Positions 1 to 6,950 of a DNA stretch of 22,663 bases are shown one piece after another. Each line of letters begins with the position of its first letter. The stretch's first letter is position 1. The DNA comes from an uncultured Muribaculaceae bacterium (GTDB taxonomy: Bacteria > Bacteroidota > Bacteroidia > Bacteroidales > Muribaculaceae). The stretch lies in assembly GCA_910577465.1 (NCBI GenBank), contig CAJTMM010000011.1, positions 53,692 to 76,354 on the forward strand. The letters run 5' to 3'. A program made the position numbers and the translations under genes. The notes beneath the pieces were generated by a model that did not search any database, was not told the origin of the DNA, and saw nothing but the letters and a program-made list of their open reading frames with translations.

Positions 1-279
1 CGCCGAGGCTACGAACCGGGTAACACACTATTCTACTACCGCACCCGCAACGACAAGGAAATAGACTTCGTGACCCGTCGCGGCACAAAGGTAGAGCAAC
101 TGATCCAAGTATGCTACGACATGACCTCTGAGAAAACCCGCAAGCGCGAACTTGATGCCCTCGTCGAAGCCGCCGAAGAACTCCACTGCGACAACCTACT
201 CGTCATCACCAACGACCAAGAGGCACAAATAGAGAGGAAAGGAAAAATAATCAACATTATTCCCGTAAGTCATTTTTAA
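1..279 (+). CDS. C-terminal fragment of AAA ATPase with DUF4143 domain
   Basis: The frame is open from the first base to TAA at 277-279, so only the last 92 residues are present and the true start lies outside the window. The visible part has the pattern of the DUF4143 domain that follows an AAA ATPase domain in a large bacterial and archaeal family. An FYYRTRNDKEIDFV segment (visible residues 11-24) carries the E-I-D-F-V motif, reminiscent of PD-(D/E)xK nuclease folds, and is followed by alternating strands and helices and an LLVITND strand. No substrate or partner is known for most members, and the ATPase half with its Walker motifs cannot be seen here. The GTG at 70 is an internal valine codon, not a start. 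The family is fairly clear from the C-terminal pattern; function is not assigned. Confidence 0.72.
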   Translation, partial: RRGYEPGNTLFYYRTRNDKEIDFVTRRGTKVEQLIQVCYDMTSEKTRKRELDALVEAAEELHCDNLLVITNDQEAQIERKGKIINIIPVSHF

Positions 280-291
280 TTCCACACAAAT

Positions 292-332
292 CCAATAAAT
301 AAAGAAGTCCCGCAATCTGAGATTGCAGGACT
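292..332 (-). terminator. Hairpin terminator of the tRNA-Val unit
   Basis: An inverted repeat at 306-332 pairs AGTCC and GCAATC with GATTGC and GGACT around one C/A mismatch and a 3-nt loop. Read on the minus strand it is followed by a U-rich stretch (CTTCTTTATTTATT), as expected for an intrinsic terminator about 20 nt past the left tRNA gene. It may also end the + strand gene that stops at 279, but the bases after the hairpin on + are less U-rich. Confidence 0.6.
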
Positions 333-352
333 TGTGGAAATTTCTACTTCGG

Positions 353-427
353 TGGGTGCTGAGGGATTCGAACCCCCGACCCTCTGCTTGTAAGGCAGAT
401 GCTCTGAACCAGCTGAGCTAAGCACCC
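353..427 (-). tRNA. tRNA-Val (anticodon TAC), distal copy
   Basis: The reverse complement folds as a complete 75-nt cloverleaf including the discriminator. The acceptor arms are GGGTGCT and AGCACCC, the D arm is GCTC/GAGC, the anticodon stem is TCTGC/GCAGA with loop CTTACAA, and the T arm is GGGGG-TTCGAAT-CCCTC. Anticodon TAC reads GUA and related valine codons. The sequence is identical to the copy at 486-560. The bases after the discriminator A read CCG, so a full CCA is not encoded here and would be added by tRNA nucleotidyltransferase. Confidence 0.97.
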
Positions 428-485
428 GAGGTACCGTTCTTTAAACGGGCTTCGCAGAATAACTTTCAATATTCTCTTTTCGTGG

Positions 486-560
486 TGGGTGCTGAGGGAT
501 TCGAACCCCCGACCCTCTGCTTGTAAGGCAGATGCTCTGAACCAGCTGAGCTAAGCACCC
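486..560 (-). tRNA. tRNA-Val (anticodon TAC), proximal copy
   Basis: This is a second 75-nt cloverleaf identical base for base to the one at 353-427, lying 58 nt nearer the shared promoter. Anticodon TAC sits in loop CTTACAA. Here the bases after the discriminator A (positions 485-483) read CCA, unlike the other copy. The 58-nt spacer holds a small CCGTT/AACGG inverted repeat that could help processing of a two-tRNA transcript. Confidence 0.97.
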
Positions 561-583
561 GATAGGTTCTCTGCGAAAGCGAT

Positions 584-615
584 GCAAAGGTAGGCATTAT
601 TTTTGAAACACCAAA
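584..615 (-). promoter_or_regulatory. Promoter of the tRNA-Val pair (Bacteroidetes type)
   Basis: On the minus strand TTTG (615-612) is followed by a 19-bp spacer and TACCTTTGC (592-584). This matches the Bacteroidetes primary sigma consensus TTTG-N19-21-TAnnTTTG exactly. The -7 box lies about 24 nt before the first base of the proximal tRNA, which fits a short leader. Confidence 0.85.
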
Positions 616-683
616 TATTTTCACCCATTTTTTCACCAAATCGCGTTTTTTAATCAAAAACCATCAAAAATCACCATGTTTTA

Positions 684-768
684 TTGCCGTTTCGGCAAAT
701 TATTTGTTAGTTTGCTATAGCTTACCTTAAACAATGTAACCGGATTCAATTATCATCTTACCGACAGC
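684..768 (+). promoter_or_regulatory. Upstream region of the cyd operon with short hairpin
   Basis: The 208 bp between the tRNA unit and DUF4492 hold no gene. Besides the tRNA promoter there is a perfect inverted repeat TTGCCG-TTT-CGGCAA at 684-698, and a near-match to a -7 box, TTAGTTTGC, at 708-716. A suitable -33 box is poor (TTGC about 19 bp upstream, inside the repeat). The repeat could be an operator overlapping the cyd promoter, but no regulator site of known type is recognised. Confidence 0.35.
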
Positions 769-999
769 ATGAAACGCCCGGCATTACCCGTTAGGATTAT
801 CCGCTTTTACGTGGACGGTTTCCGCCAGATGACGGTGGGGCGCTCTCTTTGGGCTCTTATCATTATAAAAGTGATAGTCCTGATGTTTGTATTCAAACTG
901 ATATTTTTTCCCGACCTGCTCAAAAGCCGATACGACAACGACGTCGATCGCGCACGGGCCGTCAGACATTCACTCGTTGAAGGCGAGCCACTGAAATAA
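769..999 (+). CDS. DUF4492 small membrane protein next to cydAB
   Basis: This 76-residue protein has the DUF4492 signature: an N-terminal amphipathic part with RFYVDGFRQMTVG (residues 12-24), one hydrophobic segment at about 25-47 (LWALIIIKVIVLMFVFKLIFF), then a short charged tail. DUF4492 proteins are typical of Bacteroidetes and usually sit directly upstream of cytochrome bd genes. Here the gene ends 42 nt before cydA and is the first of the operon. By position, size and topology it could be an accessory subunit or assembly factor of the oxidase, comparable to CydX or CydS of other phyla. That role is inference; no homology to CydX is visible. ATG at 769 is the only sensible start, with no Shine-Dalgarno, as usual in this phylum. 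Confidence 0.88.
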   Translation: MKRPALPVRIIRFYVDGFRQMTVGRSLWALIIIKVIVLMFVFKLIFFPDLLKSRYDNDVDRARAVRHSLVEGEPLK

Positions 1000-1041
1000 G
1001 AAAATCAACCTTTCAACTAACCAACAAATACATCGCTACTT

Positions 1042-2610
1042 ATGAATGATTTAATGAGTGTAGTCGATTGGTCGCGGGCGCAATTCGCGCTTACCGCGAT
1101 GTACCATTGGCTATTCGTGCCCCTTACGTTGGGCATATCGGTAATAGTTGCCATAATGGAGACTATGTATTACCGCACACGCAGCGAACGATGGCTCGCC
1201 GTAACGAAATTCTGGATGCTGCTGTTCGGCATCAACTTTGCTGTGGGCGTAGCCACCGGTATCATACTTGAATTTGAATTCGGCGCCAATTGGTCCAACT
1301 ACAGCTGGTTTGTAGGCGACATTTTCGGCGCACCGCTTGCCATAGAAGGTCTGTTGGCATTCTTTATGGAATCGACATTCATCGCCGTCATGTTCTTCGG
1401 ATGGAAGAAAGTGAGCCCGCGTTTCCACCTTGCCGCCACTTGGCTCACTGCCATAGGGGCATCCCTTTCCGCGCTATGGATTCTGATAGCCAACGCATGG
1501 ATGCAGTACCCCGTGGGCATGGAATTTGACCCGGCACAGATGCGCAACGTAATGGACAATTTCTGGGCAGTAGCGTTCTCACCCGTGGCAATGCACAAGT
1601 TCTGCCACGCCGTATTCAGCGGATGGGCACTTGCAGGCATATTCGTTATAGGCGTGAGCTGCTGGTTCCTGTTCAAGAAACGCAACGAGGCATTCGCCAT
1701 ACGCTCCATCAAGGTAGGCGGATGGGTAGGACTGGCAGGCATGCTGCTCACCATGTGGTCGGGCGACGGTTCAGCACTTGACGTGGCACGCGTGCAGCCC
1801 ATGAAACTCGCTGCCATGGAGGGATTATACAATGGCAAATGCGGACAGGAGATAGTGGCGTTCGGCATACTGAATCCTGAAAAGACCGCGGAGAACGATG
1901 CCTACCCGTACCTTTTCGACATCTCCATACCCAAAGGACTGTCGTTTCTCGCAACGCACAAGTTCGACTCATTCGTCCCGGGAATCAACGACCTCATCGA
2001 CGGCATAGAACTCACGCCTGAAGGCGATACCATACGCACGGAATCATACGCCGACCGCATAGCCATCGGCAAGAAAGCCCACGAAGCTTTGCGTGCGTTT
2101 GATGCCGCTTCGGTAGCCGGCGACTCCACCGCAATGGCAACCGCAGCCGCCGACCTCAAAGCCAATTACCGCTACTTCGGGTACGGATATTTGCAATCGC
2201 CATACGACGCCGTACCTCCGGTGGCACTCACATTCTATTCATTCCACATAATGGTTACATTAGGCGGAGCCTTGCTGTTGGTTCTCATCCTTGCCCTATG
2301 GTTTGCCTATCGCAAGCCGGGCACACTCCGCAACCGATTGGTACAATGGATTGGAATGGCATCAATTCCACTCGTATGGGTGTGCAGCCAAGCCGGATGG
2401 GTCACTGCCGAAGTAGGACGCCAACCATGGATAATACAAGACATCATGCCGTGTTCCGCCGCCATATCCGATATATCAGTAAGTACGGTACAAATTACAT
2501 TCTGGATGTTTGCCGCTGTATTCACCGCATTCCTTGCCGCTGAGATCGGCATCATGCTCCGTCAGATATCCAAGGGTTCAAAATCAGATTACGACTCACT
2601 TAAAAGCTAA
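1042..2610 (+). CDS. cydA: Cytochrome bd ubiquinol/menaquinol oxidase subunit I (CydA)
   Basis: This is the catalytic subunit of the inner-membrane bd oxidase, which oxidises quinol and reduces O2 with high affinity. At 522 residues it matches the long Q-loop form (E. coli CydA is about 522). Ligands and key residues can be placed by alignment with E. coli. H22 (AMYHW) corresponds to the H19 haem ligand, H189 (KFCH) to the H186 haem b558 ligand, and M404 (FHIMV) to M393. E102 and E110 correspond to the proton-path E99 and E107, K255 and E260 (KLAAME) to the quinol-site pair K252/E257, and E457 in AEVGRQPW to E445. The region 255-395 is a hydrophilic Q-loop. In an anaerobic gut bacterium this enzyme scavenges oxygen and allows growth at nanomolar O2. 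cydB follows after 8 nt. Confidence 0.97.
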   Translation: MNDLMSVVDWSRAQFALTAMYHWLFVPLTLGISVIVAIMETMYYRTRSERWLAVTKFWMLLFGINFAVGVATGIILEFEFGANWSNYSWFVGDIFGAPLAIEGLLAFFMESTFIAVMFFGWKKVSPRFHLAATWLTAIGASLSALWILIANAWMQYPVGMEFDPAQMRNVMDNFWAVAFSPVAMHKFCHAVFSGWALAGIFVIGVSCWFLFKKRNEAFAIRSIKVGGWVGLAGMLLTMWSGDGSALDVARVQPMKLAAMEGLYNGKCGQEIVAFGILNPEKTAENDAYPYLFDISIPKGLSFLATHKFDSFVPGINDLIDGIELTPEGDTIRTESYADRIAIGKKAHEALRAFDAASVAGDSTAMATAAADLKANYRYFGYGYLQSPYDAVPPVALTFYSFHIMVTLGGALLLVLILALWFAYRKPGTLRNRLVQWIGMASIPLVWVCSQAGWVTAEVGRQPWIIQDIMPCSAAISDISVSTVQITFWMFAAVFTAFLAAEIGIMLRQISKGSKSDYDSLKS

Positions 2611-2618
2611 TCAACGTC

Positions 2619-3761
2619 ATGACACTACTACAATATCTTCAGATTTACTGGTGGCTACTGATAGCCGTACTCGGAGCCGCCTTGGTGTTCCTGCTCTTCG
2701 TCCAAGGTGGCCAGTCAATGCTCATGGACAAGATGAGCGAAGTGGAACGCACCATGACAGTCAACGCCCTCGGGCGCAAATGGGAACTGACATTCACCAC
2801 ATTGGTGGTGTTCGGTGGAGCTTTTTTCGCTTCATTCCCATTATTCTACTCCACAAGCTTCGGTGGAGCCTACTGGTTGTGGATGCTGATACTTTTCAGC
2901 TTCATACTTCAGGCAGTAAGTTATGAATTCCGCTCGAAACCGGGCAACATATTCGGCACCCGCACTTACGATGTGTTTCTGTTCATCAACGGATGCCTTG
3001 GATGCATATTGCTCGGTGTGGCTGTGGCAATGATGTTTTTCGGAGCGGAGTTTACTGTAACCAAGACCAATCTTCTCGATGCCGGAGCACCTGTCATATC
3101 CTCTTGGGCACCCACACACGGTATAGAGGCGATATTCAACTGGCGCAACCTTGTACTCGGATTCGCGGTATTGTTCCTTGCCCGCACACAGGCATCGCTT
3201 TACCTCATATCCGCAATAGGCCACGACGAAAAATATGCCAATCGCCAACGGCGTTCCGTGCTCATCAATGGTGCCATATTCGTAGTACTGTTCCTGACAT
3301 TCCTTTTCCTCCTGCTCACTGCCAAGGGTCAGCAGGCACTGCCCGGCGGAGGGTTTGAATGGGTCGACTACAAGTACCTCAACAACTTCCTGCAAATGTG
3401 GTGGATAGCCATAACATTCGCACTTGGAGTGGTATTGGTACTATGCGGCATAGGAGCCACCATCATCAATACCAAATTCCGTAAGGGTATATGGTTGAGC
3501 GGAGCCGGTACGGCATTGGTTGTGGTAAGCCTGTTCTGCGTCGCCGGATACAACGGTACCGCATATTATCCATCGCTGTTGAACACATCCTCATCGCTCA
3601 GTATCGAAAACAGCTCATCATCGCTATTCACCCTCAAGGTCATGAGCTGGGTATCGGTAATAACACCGTTAGTAATAGCCTACATAGCCTATGTATGGCG
3701 TTGCATGGACCGTAAGCCCATCACTCCTCATGAGATGGAATCCACATCACACAAATATTAA
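2619..3761 (+). CDS. cydB: Cytochrome bd oxidase subunit II (CydB)
   Basis: This 380-residue integral membrane protein is close to the usual 379 of E. coli CydB. It has the family pattern: the N-terminal WWLLIAVLGAALVFLLFVQGG helix, then MTVNALGRKWELTFTTLVVFGGAFFASFPLFYST with the conserved W-E pair, and a further series of hydrophobic helices to VITPLVIAYIAYVWRCM near the end. CydB is the structural partner of CydA and carries no haem-binding role of its own in the bd family. It starts 8 nt after cydA, so the two are translated from one message. No cydCD exporter genes are in view. Downstream, an inverted repeat separates it from the convergent peptidase gene. Confidence 0.97.
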   Translation: MTLLQYLQIYWWLLIAVLGAALVFLLFVQGGQSMLMDKMSEVERTMTVNALGRKWELTFTTLVVFGGAFFASFPLFYSTSFGGAYWLWMLILFSFILQAVSYEFRSKPGNIFGTRTYDVFLFINGCLGCILLGVAVAMMFFGAEFTVTKTNLLDAGAPVISSWAPTHGIEAIFNWRNLVLGFAVLFLARTQASLYLISAIGHDEKYANRQRRSVLINGAIFVVLFLTFLFLLLTAKGQQALPGGGFEWVDYKYLNNFLQMWWIAITFALGVVLVLCGIGATIINTKFRKGIWLSGAGTALVVVSLFCVAGYNGTAYYPSLLNTSSSLSIENSSSSLFTLKVMSWVSVITPLVIAYIAYVWRCMDRKPITPHEMESTSHKY

Positions 3762-3776
3762 TAACCACCCACACGA

Positions 3777-3800
3777 TAGCCTGCGCTAATCAGCAGGCTA
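3777..3800. terminator. Hairpin between convergent cydB and M16 peptidase genes
   Basis: TAGCCTGC (3777-3784) and GCAGGCTA (3793-3800) form a perfect 8-bp stem with an 8-nt loop, located where two converging genes end. The TAG stop of the minus-strand gene forms the right edge of the stem. There is no strong T-run on either side, so it is a probable but not typical bidirectional terminator. Confidence 0.5.
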
Positions 3801-5033
3801 CCGTACCTTATAAATCAAAGTACAACTGCGGTCGGGGACAAAGATTCCCGCCGCAGTTCTTTTAATATCCTCCGGAGTCACACTGCGGTATGCGGGTACC
3901 ACTTCGTTGATATCCTCTCCACGCATCACCGCTTTGGCAAGTGCCTGCGCTTTGGACAAGTAATTGATATGAGCGAACGTGCGGTTGCTCTCAAAGCGGT
4001 TAAGCGCACGCTCCAGTTCATAATCAGCCACATGTTCGTTGACAAGATTATCCAACTCCCGCCACAAAGCATCTTCAGCTTTGCGCAAAGTTTCCTCGTC
4101 ATCACGTCTGAGACGAGCCGTGACCATAAGGAATCCCGGCTCTTCACTACCCGATATTGATGCATCGGCAGCCGTAAACAAATCTGTCCCCATAACAAGT
4201 CTGCGGTAAAAACGGCTTGAATTGCCCGATGCGAGTATATCGGTTATCAAATCGGCTTCGCGATAACCCGGTGCGCCATGAGCCGCCATGTGAAAAGCTA
4301 TGGCTATGCGCGACTGCGGCACATCGGCATCCACCACCTCTCTACGGGGAGAGGTAATCGGTGTCTCAGCTTCATACATACGGGGAGCTATATCCCGACG
4401 AGGTATATCTCCGAACCAATACTGTACACGCTCGAGCACTTGGTCGAATTCTACAGGACCGGCTATCGCCAGCACCGCATTGTTAGGCGCATAATGGGTA
4501 TAGAAAAACCGCTGCACGTCATCCATGGTGACATGCTCGATATGAGCAAGCTCCTTCCCTATCGTAGGATAACGGTAAGGATGCGTGCGGAAAAGCAATT
4601 TGCGTAAACGGTGCCCGAAGTCACCGTAAGGCTTGTTGATGCACACTTGCTTGAACTCCTCCATCACCACATTGCGCTGCACCTCCAGCGACTGCGGTGA
4701 GAATGCAAGCTGAAGCATACGGTCGCTTTCGGCCCACAATGCCGTGTCGAGATTCTCCGCAGCTACTATGTCATAGAAATTAGTGAAGTCGTTGGAAGTC
4801 CAGGCATTGTTGGACCCGCCCGCCATTTCTATAGCATGGTCGTAGTCAGGGACATTGACCGAACCGCCAAACATAAGATGCTCAAACAGATGAGCCATTC
4901 CCGTAAGCGAAGGCGACTCGTCCCGTGCACCTACGTCATACAGCAGGTTAACAGCCACATGCGATGTAGCGTCATCATAATGATGCACCACCTGCAAGCC
5001 ATTTGCCAAGGTAAACGTACGGTAATCAATCAT
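3798..5033 (-). CDS. M16 family (insulinase-like) zinc metallopeptidase
   Basis: This 411-residue protein has the inverted zinc motif HxxEH as H48-L-F-E51-H52, with the distal glutamate expected in the VVMEE segment near residues 125-126, and the SNAWTSNDFTNFYDIV strand pair typical of M16. The second half (about 180-411) is the related inactive-type M16_C domain. Size fits the single-repeat M16B subfamily, whose members often work as dimers or with a partner. No signal peptide is seen (the protein starts MIDYRTF), so a cytoplasmic location is likely. It starts inside the stop codon of the cyclophilin gene (TGATG overlap), which implies translational coupling. The substrate is unknown; peptide or presequence-like fragments are the family's usual targets. 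Confidence 0.9.
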   Translation of the reverse strand: MIDYRTFTLANGLQVVHHYDDATSHVAVNLLYDVGARDESPSLTGMAHLFEHLMFGGSVNVPDYDHAIEMAGGSNNAWTSNDFTNFYDIVAAENLDTALWAESDRMLQLAFSPQSLEVQRNVVMEEFKQVCINKPYGDFGHRLRKLLFRTHPYRYPTIGKELAHIEHVTMDDVQRFFYTHYAPNNAVLAIAGPVEFDQVLERVQYWFGDIPRRDIAPRMYEAETPITSPRREVVDADVPQSRIAIAFHMAAHGAPGYREADLITDILASGNSSRFYRRLVMGTDLFTAADASISGSEEPGFLMVTARLRRDDEETLRKAEDALWRELDNLVNEHVADYELERALNRFESNRTFAHINYLSKAQALAKAVMRGEDINEVVPAYRSVTPEDIKRTAAGIFVPDRSCTLIYKVR

Positions 5034-5905
5034 CAGGGAGCTACCACCTTCATGCTTATGACACGCACATCCTCCACGGGGCGGTCGTTACGGTCGGTTT
5101 CCACCTGCTGTATGCGGTCCACAACATCCATCCCGCTTACCACTTCACCAAACACAGTGTACGAACCGTCGAGATGCGGCGCACCACCCACAGTCATATA
5201 TGCCTGGCGTTGTTCATCCGTGAATTTGGCAGGATTCTCGGCAGCGATAGCTTCGGTCTGTTTCACTAATTTCTCCTGAAGCTCCTGAAGCGCAGCGCTG
5301 TTACGCTCACGTCTAAGGCTCATTATAGTATCACGATGTTCCGACGCGAGACGGTTGAATATCTCCTGCATCTGACCGTGACGCAACGATTGCTCCATCT
5401 GGTTCAATTGTCCTTCGGAAAATTTACGTCCGGTTACGATATAGAACTGCGAGCCGCTGGAACGCTTCTCGGGATTCACCTGATCACCCTCACGGGCGGC
5501 GGCAAGCGCTCCGCGTTTGTGGAAATACTTGGGGAATTGTATCTCGGCATCTATCTTGTAATCAGGCGAACCCATACCAAGCATCTTACCCGCCGGAGCA
5601 TCCTTCGAATCAGGGTCGCCTGTCTGTACCATAAAATCACGTATCACGCGGTGAAACAATACACCATCGTAATATCCGTCATTGACAAGCTTCACAAAAT
5701 TTTCCAAGTGACGTGGAGTATCACCGTAAAGCATCAGACGCACATCACCGAGTGTGGTATGCATATCCACCATCACATTTTTATTGTCAGTAGCCATAGT
5801 TTTATCTGTTTTGTCATTTAACTCTTTGCCGTAAGCCACAGATACCGCCGTGCAAGCCGCGGCAAGTACGCAAAGGAGGGCAAACGGGCGTAAAAAACTT
5901 CTCAT
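5033..5905 (-). CDS. Exported cyclophilin-type peptidyl-prolyl isomerase
   Basis: This 290-residue cyclophilin follows a hydrophobic N-terminal export signal (about residues 1-25, FALLCVLAAACTAV; the AAAC could be a poor lipobox). It catalyses cis-trans isomerisation of prolyl bonds, probably in the periplasm or on a membrane. Catalytic features are FHRVIRDFMVQ with R86, F91 and Q94, GSQFYIV with Q153, and PHLDGSYTVFGEV near 243-254. Between GSQF and PHLDG lies an extra, highly charged helical segment (about 163-230) absent from minimal cyclophilins. The chosen start is ATG at 5905, 2 nt after the upstream stop; the longer frame would need TTG at 5911 and overlap that gene. The stop overlaps the peptidase start by one base. 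Confidence 0.92.
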   Translation of the reverse strand: MRSFLRPFALLCVLAAACTAVSVAYGKELNDKTDKTMATDNKNVMVDMHTTLGDVRLMLYGDTPRHLENFVKLVNDGYYDGVLFHRVIRDFMVQTGDPDSKDAPAGKMLGMGSPDYKIDAEIQFPKYFHKRGALAAAREGDQVNPEKRSSGSQFYIVTGRKFSEGQLNQMEQSLRHGQMQEIFNRLASEHRDTIMSLRRERNSAALQELQEKLVKQTEAIAAENPAKFTDEQRQAYMTVGGAPHLDGSYTVFGEVVSGMDVVDRIQQVETDRNDRPVEDVRVISMKVVAP

Positions 5906-5907
5906 AA

Positions 5908-6282
5908 TCAAATACCGGTAGCAAAAACACGCTTGTAAATGCGTCGGAAATTATCATCGGCAGCCGAAAGCGTTTCAGCATTTGCAGCATAGTCGGCACC
6001 CCATATCTCAGGAAGCAGCTGAGCTATGTAATTCCGTTCACGATCCTTCTCTATAGCGGCTGCTATCAATCTCGATATATAGGCAGCATATTTATTGGAA
6101 TCAATAGCATTGAGATACCGGGCGGCACTCACTGAAAATTGACCGTTATGGTCCACAGCTATCATATTGTCTATGATTTCATCCATTATGTCATCGACAT
6201 TACCGATATTGTTGGCAAGAAACTCATAGGTAAGCAGCCCATCGGGATCGGCAGCCAATTTTTTCTTCAAATCTTCATCCAT
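5908..6282 (-). CDS. Unknown 124-residue acidic helical protein
   Basis: I do not recognise the family. The protein is 124 residues, acidic in its first half (MDEDLKKKLAADPDGLLTYE; IGNVDDIMDEIIDNMIAVD), predicted mostly helical by pattern, with no signal peptide, membrane segment or cysteine. The end, DDNFRRIYKRVFATGI, is basic. It sits between the yigZ-like gene (45 nt upstream) and the cyclophilin gene (2 nt downstream), so it is cotranslated with the latter and likely real. Soluble cytoplasmic location is inferred. Bacteroidales genomes contain many short proteins of this style without assigned roles. Confidence 0.75.
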   Translation of the reverse strand: MDEDLKKKLAADPDGLLTYEFLANNIGNVDDIMDEIIDNMIAVDHNGQFSVSAARYLNAIDSNKYAAYISRLIAAAIEKDRERNYIAQLLPEIWGADYAANAETLSAADDNFRRIYKRVFATGI

Positions 6283-6327
6283 ATCGTTCGTATAAAATAT
6301 AATCGTTCTATAAAGTAAAAATCTGCA

Positions 6328-6930
6328 TCAAGGCATATCCTCCTCCAGCGATGTTCCGGAGATATCGGAGATTCGGCGCATCAAATCCTGCGCATGGTCA
6401 CTGCGTATCGACACCTGAATCATACAGGAGTTATCGAACTGCTGTTCCACAATGCGCGCTTCCGAGTCCTTAAGAGTACGCATCACATCGTTCATGGCAA
6501 GATACGGAAATGTGAATCTGACTGACGCCATCTCATAACCCACCGTTATTTCACCCGCTTCTATAGCAGCTCGCGCAGCCTCGCGGTAAGCGACAATCAA
6601 TCCCGAGGTACCTAATTTGATACCGCCGAAATAGCGCACCACCGCTATGGCAAGATTAGTAAGTCCAAACGAGCGTATCTGACCGAGAATCGGCTTGCCG
6701 GCGGTACCGGAAGGCTCCCCGTTGTCCGACGATAGAAACTCCTTGCAATCAGCACCTATCATATATGCCCAGCACACATGGCGCGCATCATGATACTCAT
6801 TGGCAATGCGAGCCACAAAAGCCTTGGCTTCGGAGGAAGATGTAACCGGCTGGGCAAAAGCCAGAAAACGGCTCATCTTCTCGCGGACAATGCCCTGCGA
6901 CGGACCCGCCAATGTGTGATATTCACTCAA
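6328..6930 (-). CDS. YigZ/IMPACT family protein
   Basis: This 200-residue protein has the IMPACT N-terminal (UPF0029) signature. H47 and H51 sit in EYHDARHVCWAY, SDNGEPSGTAGKPIL is at 68-82, and LAIAVVRYFGGIKLGTSGLIVAYREA lies at about 93-118. The C-terminal 60 residues form the ferredoxin-like YigZ C-terminal domain. Eukaryotic IMPACT binds GCN1; bacterial YigZ binds nucleic acid or translation-linked targets, but no firm reaction is established. Length equals the usual 200-205. It lies 20 nt after queA in the same strand run, so it is likely cotranscribed with the tRNA-modification genes. Confidence 0.93.
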   Translation of the reverse strand: MSEYHTLAGPSQGIVREKMSRFLAFAQPVTSSSEAKAFVARIANEYHDARHVCWAYMIGADCKEFLSSDNGEPSGTAGKPILGQIRSFGLTNLAIAVVRYFGGIKLGTSGLIVAYREAARAAIEAGEITVGYEMASVRFTFPYLAMNDVMRTLKDSEARIVEQQFDNSCMIQVSIRSDHAQDLMRRISDISGTSLEEDMP

Positions 6931-6950
6931 TGCCCTGTGTTTATGGATTA

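Noticed and set aside
2841..3395. Minus-strand open frame of 184 codons inside cydB
   Set aside because: Antisense shadow of the well-supported cydB; no start context or domain.
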